Assembly (NCBI GenBank): GCA_003248805.1
Contig: QFQY01000007.1
Coordinates: forward strand, 37,293-101,292
Source of the DNA: Chelatococcus sp.
GTDB lineage: Bacteria; Pseudomonadota; Alphaproteobacteria; Rhizobiales; Beijerinckiaceae
Length of the DNA: 64,000 nt
Direction of reading: 5' to 3'
Made by a program: the position numbers and the translations under genes
Shown here: positions 56,316 to 64,000 of the stretch, one piece after another
How the letters are laid out: every line of letters begins with the position of its first letter
Position numbering within the stretch: the first letter of the stretch is position 1
The notes under the pieces: generated by a model
Seen by the model: the letters and a program-made list of their open reading frames with translations, nothing else
Told to the model about the DNA's origin: nothing
Database searches by the model: none

Positions 56316-58312
56316 CCGCTGTCGTGGCTACCACTCGCAGCCTTGGCGCGCGGGGCGGGAGCCGCCGGCGCCGGCCGCGCCGCCGGTGCCGGTGCCGGTG
56401 CCGGCTTCGGCGCGACGGCGGCCTGCATGGTGCCGGCCATCGCCTTCAGCGTCGCCACCTGCGCGCCGACGCCCGAGCCTGCGCCCGCGCCTGCGCCGAG
56501 CTGGAAGCGCCCGACCAGGGCCGCGAGGCGGTCGGCCTCCTGTGACAGCGCATGCGCGGCCGCGGTGGACTGCTCGGCCATGGCGGCGTTTTGCTGCGTC
56601 GCCTGGTCCATGTCGCCGACGGCGCCATTGACCTCCTGCAGGCCCGAGGCCTGCTCCTGGGCCGCGCCGGCGATCTCCGCCACGAGCCCGGTGACGCGCG
56701 CGATCTCGGCGACCATGCGCTGCAACGCCCCGCCGGTCTCGCCGACCAGCGACACGCCCTTCTCGACCTCGACGGTGGAGGCCTCGATCAGCGTCTTGAT
56801 CTCCTTGGCCGCCGATGCCGAGCGCTGCGCCAGCGCCCGGACCTCGGAGGCGACGACGGCGAAACCCTTGCCCGCATCGCCGGCGCGAGCGGCCTCGACG
56901 CTGGCATTGAGCGCGAGCAGATTCGTCTGGAAGGCGATCTCGTCGATCACGCCGACGATCTGGCCGATCTCGCTCGCCGACTTCTCGATGCCGCCCATGG
57001 CGACCACGGCATCGCGGACGATGGCCGTCGACTGCTCGGCCTCGGCCTTCACCTGCGTGGCCGCCTGATCGGCCTGACGGGCACTCTCCGCCGTCTGCCG
57101 CACCGTGGCGGTGAGCTCGTCCAGCGCCGTCGCGGTCTCCTCGACGGAGGCCGCCTGCTGCTCGGTGCGGCCCGCGAGGTCGTCCGCCGCCTGGCTTATC
57201 TCGATCGAGCCGGCCTTCATGCTCTCGGTATTGGTCGCGATCTGCCGCATCGTCTCCTGCAGCTTGCCGATCGCGGCGTTGAAATCGTCGCGCAGCTTGG
57301 CGTAGTCGGAGCCGAAATTGTCGGTGATGCGGTAGGTCAGGTCGCCCTCGGCCAGATGCTCGAGGCCGGTGGCGAGCGCGGCGACGACGCTTTCCTGCGT
57401 CCGGGAGAGCTCGGCCCTCTCGGCCTCGCTGCGGCGACGCTGGCCATCGGCGGCGTCGCGATGGGCGGCGGCCTCCTGTTCGGCGCGCGCCTTGTCGGCC
57501 TGCATCGCATCCTTGGCGACGGCGGCGTCGCGGAAAACCACCAGCGCGCGCGCCATCTGGCCGATCTCGTCAGGCCGGTCCTGATGCGCGATGGCCGCCT
57601 GAAGATTGCCGGTGGCGAGCGCGTTCATCGTGCCCGACAGCGAGGTGAGCATGGCGGAAGCGCGCCGGCTCAGGACGATGACGAGCCCGAGCATGAGCAG
57701 CCCGAGCGGCACCAGAACCTTGGCGACGTCACCCATCAGGCCGAGGAATTTGGCGTCGACATCGTGGACGTGAAGCCCGGTGCCGACGGCCCAGTTCCAG
57801 TCGGCGATGCCGCTGACATAGGCGATCTTGCGGGTGGGTTCCTTGTCGCCGGGCTTCACCCAGAGAAAGTCGAGATAGCCGCCCTTGCCGCCGGCTTTCG
57901 CGATCGACAGCAGTTCCTGAACGATGGGCTTGCCGGTCGGGTCCTTCAGACCCAGCAGGTTCTTGCCGATCATGTCGGCGCGGGGATGGGTGACGCTGAT
58001 GCCGTCGAAGGTGTAGAGGAAGAAGTAGTTGCCGTCGTCGAAGCGCGCGCCCGCCACGGCGTCGATGGCGAGCTTCTGAGCCTCGGCAACCGAAATCTCC
58101 CCCTTCTTCGCCTTGTCGCGATAGAACTCCACCATCGTGCGCGCGATGTCGGTGGCGTTCTGCACCTCCTGGCGCTTGAGCTCGACCATCTCGTTACGGG
58201 CCTCGGTCAGCGTGAAACCGACACTCCCGACTGCTATCAAGACGGCGAGGCCTGCGATCAGCGCGAATGAGCGACTGATCGACAGGGTGGCGAGCTTCTT
58301 CGTCAGCGACAT
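56300..58312 (-). CDS. Methyl-accepting chemotaxis protein with cache sensor and CheR-type tail
   Basis: The 670-residue receptor has a membrane helix near residues 14-34, a periplasmic single-cache domain (GARFDDGNYFFLYTFDGISV near 84, GLKDPTGKPI, IADWNWAVGTGLH near 172), a second helix near 196-215, HAMP segments and a signalling tip (DEIAFQTNLLALNASVEAAR near 455). After an Ala/Pro-rich linker the chain ends SGWEEF, resembling the WxxF pentapeptide that tethers CheR and CheB. The start ATG at 58312 has AAGGG upstream. Single-cache domains bind small organic acids. Confidence 0.93.
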   Translation of the reverse strand: MSLTKKLATLSISRSFALIAGLAVLIAVGSVGFTLTEARNEMVELKRQEVQNATDIARTMVEFYRDKAKKGEISVAEAQKLAIDAVAGARFDDGNYFFLYTFDGISVTHPRADMIGKNLLGLKDPTGKPIVQELLSIAKAGGKGGYLDFLWVKPGDKEPTRKIAYVSGIADWNWAVGTGLHVHDVDAKFLGLMGDVAKVLVPLGLLMLGLVIVLSRRASAMLTSLSGTMNALATGNLQAAIAHQDRPDEIGQMARALVVFRDAAVAKDAMQADKARAEQEAAAHRDAADGQRRRSEAERAELSRTQESVVAALATGLEHLAEGDLTYRITDNFGSDYAKLRDDFNAAIGKLQETMRQIATNTESMKAGSIEISQAADDLAGRTEQQAASVEETATALDELTATVRQTAESARQADQAATQVKAEAEQSTAIVRDAVVAMGGIEKSASEIGQIVGVIDEIAFQTNLLALNASVEAARAGDAGKGFAVVASEVRALAQRSASAAKEIKTLIEASTVEVEKGVSLVGETGGALQRMVAEIARVTGLVAEIAGAAQEQASGLQEVNGAVGDMDQATQQNAAMAEQSTAAAHALSQEADRLAALVGRFQLGAGAGAGSGVGAQVATLKAMAGTMQAAVAPKPAPAPAPAARPAPAAPAPRAKAASGSHDSGWEEF

Positions 58313-58410
58313 TGGCAGGCCCTTGCGAAAGGAGATTCCCAAAGGTCGCAGGAAGTGGCTAATACACGCTTAACGCTAAGGAAGTGGAAAGGCTCTTTCC
58401 CGACGCCGCC

Positions 58411-59148
58411 TCAGATCGCCGGGGCGTAGTCCTCGCCTTCGCGGCGCAGACTCTCGTCGGAACGCTCGCGACGGCGGACCTGCGGGCGGCGCCCCGAGCA
58501 GAGTGCCCGGGCGAGCCCACGCAGCGGCGCGGTGAGACGATGGACGTCCTCCGCCCGGCTCAGGACCCAGCCGGCCGTCTTCAGTTCCCGGTCGAGCCGC
58601 GCCATGGTCCGGGAGAGTTCCGGCTCGTCGTCGTCGAGCCAGGTCTCGGTCACGCGGGCCGCCAGCAGCACGGCGCCCTGCAGGCGGACGGGCCCGAGCG
58701 CGTCCTCCGTCGGAATCCCGGCCGAGGCGAGCAGGTAGCGCCAGGAATTGATCGCAGCGCGGTTCAGTGCCGCCATCGCCAGAGGGTCGCCGCGCAAGGC
58801 GGGAGCGATCCGGCGCAAAGCCTGCCTATAGGGCGACATGGCGTCGAGGCGCCGCATCACGAGATCGAACATCCGCTCGCGCGCGGGCTCGCCGGCGAGG
58901 TCGTCGGAGGCGCCGGCGAGGACGATGTCGTCGATTTGGCGGATGAAGCCGCCGAGCATGGCGAGTTTCGACGGAAACAGGCCGCGCAGCGTGGCGAGCG
59001 GCAGGCGGGCCTCCGCGGCGATGTCGCCGAGCTCGATCTCGCTCCAGCGACGGCTGGCGGCGAGACGCATCAGCGCCTCGACCGCGGCCTTGCGCGGCTC
59101 GGCCGGGGCGGCGTGCTCCACGGGCGGGACAACGGGTTTGCGGGCCAT
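58411..59148 (-). CDS. TetR family regulator
   Basis: The 245-residue protein has a TetR helix-turn-helix (AAVEALMRLAASRRWSEIEL near residue 22, then GDIAAEARLPLATLRGLFPS near 43) and a helical ligand domain related to the COQ9-like subgroup. It is probably a repressor, with an unknown ligand. The ATG at 59148 has AGGAG seven bases upstream; one two codons earlier is less well placed. The C-terminus is arginine-rich. It follows proC on the same strand by 66 bases. Confidence 0.85.
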   Translation of the reverse strand: MARKPVVPPVEHAAPAEPRKAAVEALMRLAASRRWSEIELGDIAAEARLPLATLRGLFPSKLAMLGGFIRQIDDIVLAGASDDLAGEPARERMFDLVMRRLDAMSPYRQALRRIAPALRGDPLAMAALNRAAINSWRYLLASAGIPTEDALGPVRLQGAVLLAARVTETWLDDDEPELSRTMARLDRELKTAGWVLSRAEDVHRLTAPLRGLARALCSGRRPQVRRRERSDESLRREGEDYAPAI

Positions 59149-59214
59149 CGGCATGCTCCTCTCGCTGCGGGACCAGCGGAATCTAGGGACGGATCATGGC
59201 CGGCGGAAGGCCCC

Positions 59215-60036
59215 TCAGCCCGAAAGCTCGCCGGCGCGGCGCCTGGCCGCGGCGACCGCCTTCGTCATCAGCGGCTGCAGGCCGTCTCCCGCCATCAGAA
59301 CCTCGAGAGCCGCCGCCGTCGTGCCGGCGGGCGACGTCACGTTCTGGCGCAGCGTCGCCGGCGAGAGCGGCGACTGGAACAGCAGTTCGCCGGCGCCCTC
59401 CACCGTCGCGCGCGCCAGCCGCTCGGCGGTCTCGGCCGGCAGACCGGCGGCGACGCCGGCGGCCGCCATGCATTCGACGAGATGGAAGACATAGGCCGGC
59501 CCCGAACCCGACACGGCCGTGACCGCGTCGATCAGAGTCTCGTCATCCAGCCACTCGACCTTGCCGATGGCCGCGAGCAGCGCATCCGTGGTCGCACGCT
59601 GGGCCATGGTGACGCCGGGCCCCGGGGCCACGGCGGTGATGCCGCGCTGCACGGCGGCCGGCAGGTTCGGCATTGCCCGCACGATGGCCGTGGCGTTCGG
59701 CAGCCGCGCCGCGAGATCGCCGAGGCGCTTGCCCGCGAGCACCGAGATCAGCAGCGTGCCCGGATGAATGAAGCCCTGCACCGCCGGAGCCGCCGTATCG
59801 AGCATCTGCGGCTTGGTGGCGAGCAGCACCACATCGGCCGGCGGAACCTCGGCGGCGGCGGGATTGAGCCGCATGCCCTTCTCGGTGGCCAGCGCGACCA
59901 CCTCGTCGGACGGGTGCGGGTCGACGAGGCTGATGCCGGTCGGATTCAGGCCGATGCGCAGCCAGCCCTCCAGCATCGCGCCGCCCATCTTGCCCGCACC
60001 GATGAGAACGAGGGATTGCGGAAGCGATGTCGACAT
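59215..60036 (-). CDS. proC: Pyrroline-5-carboxylate reductase
   Basis: ProC (273 residues) performs the last step of proline synthesis, reducing pyrroline-5-carboxylate with NAD(P)H. The nucleotide motif LIGAGKMGGAMLEGW is near residue 12, LLATKPQM near 70, RAMPNLPAAVQRGITAV near 119 and the signature AVSGSGPAYVFHLVECMAAA near 167. The length is normal. It is preceded by a ybjN-like gene on the same strand, 109 bases away, and followed by a TetR gene. Confidence 0.95.
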   Translation of the reverse strand: MSTSLPQSLVLIGAGKMGGAMLEGWLRIGLNPTGISLVDPHPSDEVVALATEKGMRLNPAAAEVPPADVVLLATKPQMLDTAAPAVQGFIHPGTLLISVLAGKRLGDLAARLPNATAIVRAMPNLPAAVQRGITAVAPGPGVTMAQRATTDALLAAIGKVEWLDDETLIDAVTAVSGSGPAYVFHLVECMAAAGVAAGLPAETAERLARATVEGAGELLFQSPLSPATLRQNVTSPAGTTAAALEVLMAGDGLQPLMTKAVAAARRRAGELSG

Positions 60037-60145
60037 GAGGATTCTCGCGTGGCTGCGGTCCGGGTTAGCCCCGCGACTCTCTTCGCCGGAGACTTCCCGT
60101 CATGAGGCCGGGAGGTCAAGCCCGACGGTGACGCCCGCGGCCGGC

Positions 60146-60652
60146 TCATGCCTCGCCGAGCGTCTCCAGCATGGCGCCCTCGAGCCCTTCCTTGGCCGTC
60201 TTTCCGGCCCAGACGACGAAGTGGAAGGCCTGATAATAGCGCTCGCAGGCATCTATGGCGGCCCGGATCAGCGCCGCCCCCTGCTCCTCGGTCGGCTCAG
60301 CGCCGCCGGAGAGCAGCAGCGCGTGCCGGTACATCACCACGCTCTCGCTGCTCCAGAGGTCGAAATGCCCGAGCCAGAGCTGCTCGTTGACGAGCGCGAC
60401 CAGTTGCAGCACCTCGCTGCGCCGCCGGTCGGGAACCTTCAGGTCGAAGGCGCAGGCGATGTGGACCGCCTCGACCTCCCCCAGCCAGGTGATGGCGACA
60501 TGGTATTCGGACCATCCGCCGGTGACGGAAACGGAGAGCTCGTCTTCGCTGTCCCGGTCGAAGCTCCAGTCGTTGAGCGCGGCGAGACGTTCGATCAGAT
60601 CGAGCGGATTGCCGGGACGATCCTGATCGGCGTCCAAATCGAGGTCTATCAT
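60146..60652 (-). CDS. YbjN domain protein
   Basis: The 168-residue protein has the YbjN/type III secretion chaperone-like fold: a start MIDLDLDADQDRPGNPLDLI, then WSFDRDSEDELSVSVTGGWS, a FDLKVPDRRRSEVLQLVALV helix and the LWLGHFDLWSSESVVMYRHA segment near 107. The family has no proven activity and may be a chaperone. It is common beside proC and ubiK in this order. No signal peptide is seen. Confidence 0.88.
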   Translation of the reverse strand: MIDLDLDADQDRPGNPLDLIERLAALNDWSFDRDSEDELSVSVTGGWSEYHVAITWLGEVEAVHIACAFDLKVPDRRRSEVLQLVALVNEQLWLGHFDLWSSESVVMYRHALLLSGGAEPTEEQGAALIRAAIDACERYYQAFHFVVWAGKTAKEGLEGAMLETLGEA

Positions 60653-60904
60653 GCCCTAGCATCCAACCGTCGGCGCCAATGGGGCACGACGCGTTCGAGA
60701 ACGGGAACACGGCGACTGGAAATCCGAAGGACGCAACTCACTCCCGGCACCCGCGCGCAAGAGCCTGCCCGCCCTTGTCCGCGCCCGTCCCGATACGCCT
60801 GACGAATCAACTCTTTCCAGCGACGATAACGCAGGCACGGCGACGCGCCCAACACGCCGACGCTCCCCGGATTCGGGGTCGGCACTCAATCCCCCGCATC
60901 GACT

Positions 60905-60927
60905 GTCCACAGCACATGGCTGTGGAC
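60905..60927 (-). terminator. Hairpin after ubiK
   Basis: GTCCACAG and CTGTGGAC (60905-60912 with 60920-60927) form a perfect 8-base-pair stem with a 7-base loop, 12 bases after the ubiK stop. No T run follows. The rest of the gap 60653-60904 shows no gene. Confidence 0.5.
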
Positions 60928-60939
60928 GCGCCCGCCCGC

Positions 60940-61200
60940 TCAGGGCCGCCCGCCTTCGTCCTTGAGTTCGAGCGCCGCCAGCCGCGCGGCGAGCTTCTCG
61001 TTCTCCTCGCGCGCCAGGATCGCCATCTCGCGCACGGCTTCGAATTCCTCGCGGGTGACGACGTCGAGATCGCGCAGGAGACGCTCGATCTGCGTCTTCA
61101 CGACGGTTTCCACCTCGCGGCGAACGCCCTGCGCGGCGCCGGCGGCATCGGTCGCGAGGCGGGCGATGTCGTCGAGGATACGGTTGCTGGTCGTGACCAT
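60940..61200 (-). CDS. Ubiquinone biosynthesis accessory factor UbiK-like (BMFP) protein
   Basis: The 86-residue protein is a short helical protein of the BMFP/UbiK family: NRILDDIARLATDAAGAAQG, then EVETVVKTQIERLLRDLDVV and a C-terminal coiled coil with VTREEFEAVREMAILARE, EENEKLAARLAALE. UbiK helps aerobic ubiquinone synthesis by organising late enzymes at the membrane. The start ATG at 61200 matches family length; the frame stays open upstream without similarity. Confidence 0.85.
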   Translation of the reverse strand: MVTTSNRILDDIARLATDAAGAAQGVRREVETVVKTQIERLLRDLDVVTREEFEAVREMAILAREENEKLAARLAALELKDEGGRP

Positions 61201-61369
61201 GGCGGCTCTCCGGAACGGCTCCGCTTTCAGCGGACATGCGAGACATATGGGCGAGGCGCGGGCGGGCCGCAATCTCCCAGGGCCCCGGTCTGGACCTGCC
61301 GGAGTGTTCCGCCTAGAAGAATCGCGCAGGGAAAACGTTCCACGACCTGAAAAATAGGCGGGAGGCGTC

Positions 61370-61924
61370 ATGAACAGAGCTATCGGCGGCCTCGTGCTGG
61401 GGCCGGCCTTCGCACTCGCGCTCGCGGGCTGCCAGGAAACCACGACGGCGGCCCGCCCGCGCGTCGACGCGCCGGGAATCCCGGTTTCGGTGCAGAGCAT
61501 CTCCGGTGCGCCCGAATCCGTGACCACGAACTTCGCGAGCCTCCTCGGCGAGGCGGCGGCCGAGCGCAGGATGGAGATCGTGCCCGGCGACAAGCCGGCG
61601 CGCTTCCGGATGCGCGGCTACCTGACGGCGCAGCCGACCGAAGACGGCCAGACGGCGCTCGCCTTCGTCTGGGACGTCTATGATTCCGCCAAGCAGCGGG
61701 CCCAGCGCGTGCAGGGCGAAAGCCTCGGACGCGGCGGCAACGGCTCGGACCCCTGGTCGGGTGTCGACCGCACCATCGTCGCCAAGGCCGCCGCCGATTC
61801 GATGGACGCGATCGCGAGCTTTCTCGTGACGGCGCCTGCCGCAGAGGGCGGGACCGCGCCCGCCCAGGACCGGGGACAGGGCAAGACCGCCCAGGCCGCT
61901 CCGGCCGGCGGCAAGCGTCTCTGA
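61370..61924 (+). CDS. Putative lipoprotein
   Basis: The 184-residue protein has a lipoprotein signal (MNRAIGGLVLGPAFALALAG followed by the lipobox Cys), so Lgt would acylate it. The mature part includes TNFASLLGEAAAERRMEIVP, a RFRMRGYLTAQPTEDGQTAL strand pair and a low-complexity tail rich in Ala, Gly and Gln. I do not recognise a named domain; similar lipoproteins occur in related bacteria. It stands alone, convergent with the NDH-2-like gene 29 bases away. Confidence 0.8.
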   Translation: MNRAIGGLVLGPAFALALAGCQETTTAARPRVDAPGIPVSVQSISGAPESVTTNFASLLGEAAAERRMEIVPGDKPARFRMRGYLTAQPTEDGQTALAFVWDVYDSAKQRAQRVQGESLGRGGNGSDPWSGVDRTIVAKAAADSMDAIASFLVTAPAAEGGTAPAQDRGQGKTAQAAPAGGKRL

Positions 61925-61953
61925 GCGAGAGAAGCGTCTCTGATCGAGAGGCT

Positions 61954-63273
61954 TTAGGAAGCCCCTTCGCGCTCGGCCTCGCCGGCCTGCTCCCCCGCAA
62001 ACGGCTGGCTGCCGACGGGCGCGGTCAGGAGCCGCGCGCCCCGGCCATAAGTGAACCAGGCCCAGGACCAGTTGACGTAGACGCTGAGGCGGCTGCGGAA
62101 ATCGACGAGCAGCATCAGATGCACCAGCGACCAGGCGAGCCAGGCCAGGTAGCCGGTGCAGCGCAGCCAGCCGAAATCGGCGACGGCGTGCGAGCGGCCG
62201 ATCACCGCCATGGTTCCGAGATTGCGATAGCGGAACGGCCCGGGCGCGGGCGCGCCCACGAGCTTGGCCGCGAGCAGCCTCGCGACATACTGGCCCTGCT
62301 GCTTCGCGACCGGCGCCAGCCCAGGCAGGGGCCTGCCCGTCGACGGGTCCGTGCAGGACGCGACATCGCCGATCGCGAAGATCTCCGGATGGCCGGCGAG
62401 CGAGCAATCGGGCTCGACGACGACGCTGCCGTTGCGCGCGGCGGCAGCCCCCAGCCACTGTGCCGCCGGCCGCGCCTGCGTCCCGGCGCACCACACCACA
62501 TTGGCGCTCGCCAGCGCCTCGCCCCCGATGACGAGGCCGGCGGGCGAGATTTCCTCCACCGCCCGGCCCAGCCGGACCTCGACGCCGAGCTCTTCCAGCG
62601 CGCCGAGTGCATAGGCGGAGAGGGCCTCGGGATAGGACGACAGCACGCGCGGCCCCGCCTCGCAGAGCACGACGCGCGCCGAGCGCGGGTCGATCCGCCG
62701 GAAATCGCTCGCGAGGCTGGAGCGGGCGAGCTCCGCGATGGTTCCCGCCATCTCGACCCCGGTCGGCCCGGCGCCGACCACGACGAAGGTCAGCAGGCGG
62801 GCGATCTCGGCGGGGTCGTCGGACTGCTCGGCGAGCTCGAAACAGGACAGCAGCCTGTGGCGGATCGAGAGCGCGTCCCCCAGCGTCTTCAGGACCTGCG
62901 CATGCTGCGCGAAGTCATCCCGGCCGAAGAAGCTGTAGGCGGCGCCCGTCGCCAGCACGAGATAGTCGTAGGCGATGTCGCGCCCATCGGCGAGGCGCAC
63001 GCATTTCGCCGCGGCGTCGACATTCGCGACCTCGGCCAGCAGCACCGAGACGTTCGGCTGCCGGTGCAGCAGCGCGCGCGTCGCGGTGGCGATGTCGGCG
63101 GGCGAGAGCGCGGCCGTGGCGACCTGGTAGAGCAACGGCTGGAAGAGGTGGTGGTTGTAGCGGTCGATCAGGATGATCTCGGCCTCGGCCCGCTTCAGTC
63201 CCTTGACCGCGGCGAGACCGCCGAACCCCGCTCCGACGACGACAATTCGGGGCTTCACGGCAATTTCCGCCAT
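61954..63273 (-). CDS. NAD(P)/FAD-dependent oxidoreductase (NDH-2-like)
   Basis: The 439-residue flavoprotein has the FAD-binding motif VVVGAGFGGLAAVKGLKRAE near residue 12, HHLFQPLLYQVATAALSPAD near 40, the NADH-binding VVVGAGPTGVEMAGTIAELA near 167 and a second FAD motif IFAIGDVASC near 288. A hydrophobic C-terminal segment (YLAWLAWSLVHLMLLVDF near 380) should attach it to the inner membrane. It would pass electrons from NADH to quinone without pumping protons. The ATG at 63273 has AGGAGG six bases upstream. Confidence 0.93.
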   Translation of the reverse strand: MAEIAVKPRIVVVGAGFGGLAAVKGLKRAEAEIILIDRYNHHLFQPLLYQVATAALSPADIATATRALLHRQPNVSVLLAEVANVDAAAKCVRLADGRDIAYDYLVLATGAAYSFFGRDDFAQHAQVLKTLGDALSIRHRLLSCFELAEQSDDPAEIARLLTFVVVGAGPTGVEMAGTIAELARSSLASDFRRIDPRSARVVLCEAGPRVLSSYPEALSAYALGALEELGVEVRLGRAVEEISPAGLVIGGEALASANVVWCAGTQARPAAQWLGAAAARNGSVVVEPDCSLAGHPEIFAIGDVASCTDPSTGRPLPGLAPVAKQQGQYVARLLAAKLVGAPAPGPFRYRNLGTMAVIGRSHAVADFGWLRCTGYLAWLAWSLVHLMLLVDFRSRLSVYVNWSWAWFTYGRGARLLTAPVGSQPFAGEQAGEAEREGAS

Positions 63274-63540
63274 CGTCATCCTCCTGTCGCTTCAGCCGCC
63301 GCCGGCCCGGACGACGCTCGTACAGGCCCGCCCATGCTGCACCGCACCCAACATGGGTGTATTTCCCTCAGTGATCCAGTCGTCGCCTGCGAGACGGGCC
63401 CGAAGGGCGGAGATCGCATCGCGTCGCGCAATGACGCAGCGCAACGGTCGACTCGCCGTCACGCGGCTGTTAAGAGCCCTGCATAATCGGCTGGCGGTTG
63501 CCGGCCCTGTTCCGCTTTCGAGCACACGGTACGCCGCGGC

Positions 63541-64000
<460 letters not shown>

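Overview
The window is a GC-rich chromosomal segment (roughly two thirds GC by eye) with dense, bacterial-style coding on both strands. The gene content points to an alphaproteobacterium of the order Hyphomicrobiales, perhaps close to Bosea or Methylobacterium. The signs are rplS followed by leuC, leuC and leuD separated by small genes, an lgt-midA-pgeF cluster, an ilvE/MarR/OmpR-regulator/histidine-kinase block resembling petP-petR, a proC-ybjN-ubiK cluster, and an Omp25/31-type outer membrane protein. The genus is inference; no rRNA or tRNA gene was seen.

Layout. 1-6.6 kb (minus strand): the start of a secreted protein, a sulfite-oxidase-like molybdoenzyme, FadD, an EF-G-like GTPase and an SDR. 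6.8-10.9 kb (plus): rplS with a strong terminator, a possible leader region, then leuC and leuD with four small genes between them; two of these (DUF4160/DUF2442) look like an inserted lower-GC pair. 10.9-15 kb (minus): a small GIY-YIG nuclease gene bracketed by inverted copies of a palindromic repeat, then DUF1501, DUF1800 and DUF4394 genes. 15.2-20.2 kb: an ECF sigma/anti-sigma pair, an SDR, a RecD-like helicase and a chemoreceptor.

20.3-34.4 kb looks like an accessory catabolic region. A minus-strand operon (fused hydantoinase/5-oxoprolinase, SDR, atypical DapB-like protein) diverges from a TRAP transporter operon (small permease, large permease, binding protein). It is followed by a MarR regulator, an unknown protein, an EamA exporter, a GntR/FCD regulator, an iron-type alcohol dehydrogenase and a second TRAP binding protein. 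Two palindromic operator candidates lie in the divergent promoter regions.

34.5-64 kb is mostly housekeeping: RNase T2, RlmJ, GST, Omp, glycosyltransferase, pteridine-reductase-like SDR, PgeF/MidA/Lgt, S21, cold-shock protein, UvrC, PgsA, MoaD/MoaE, IlvE, a MarR/two-component block, a chemoreceptor with a CheR-type tail, ProC, YbjN, UbiK, NDH-2-like reductase and the start of Prs.

The most unusual signals are repeats that take part in coding. A palindromic element of about 110 bases lies in frame inside both uvrC and the hydantoinase gene, in the same orientation and reading frame, and gives nearly the same peptide. The GIY-YIG gene uses one flanking repeat for its likely start codon and the other for its C-terminal tail. 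A separate element of about 165 bases with terminal inverted repeats follows the TRAP binding-protein gene.
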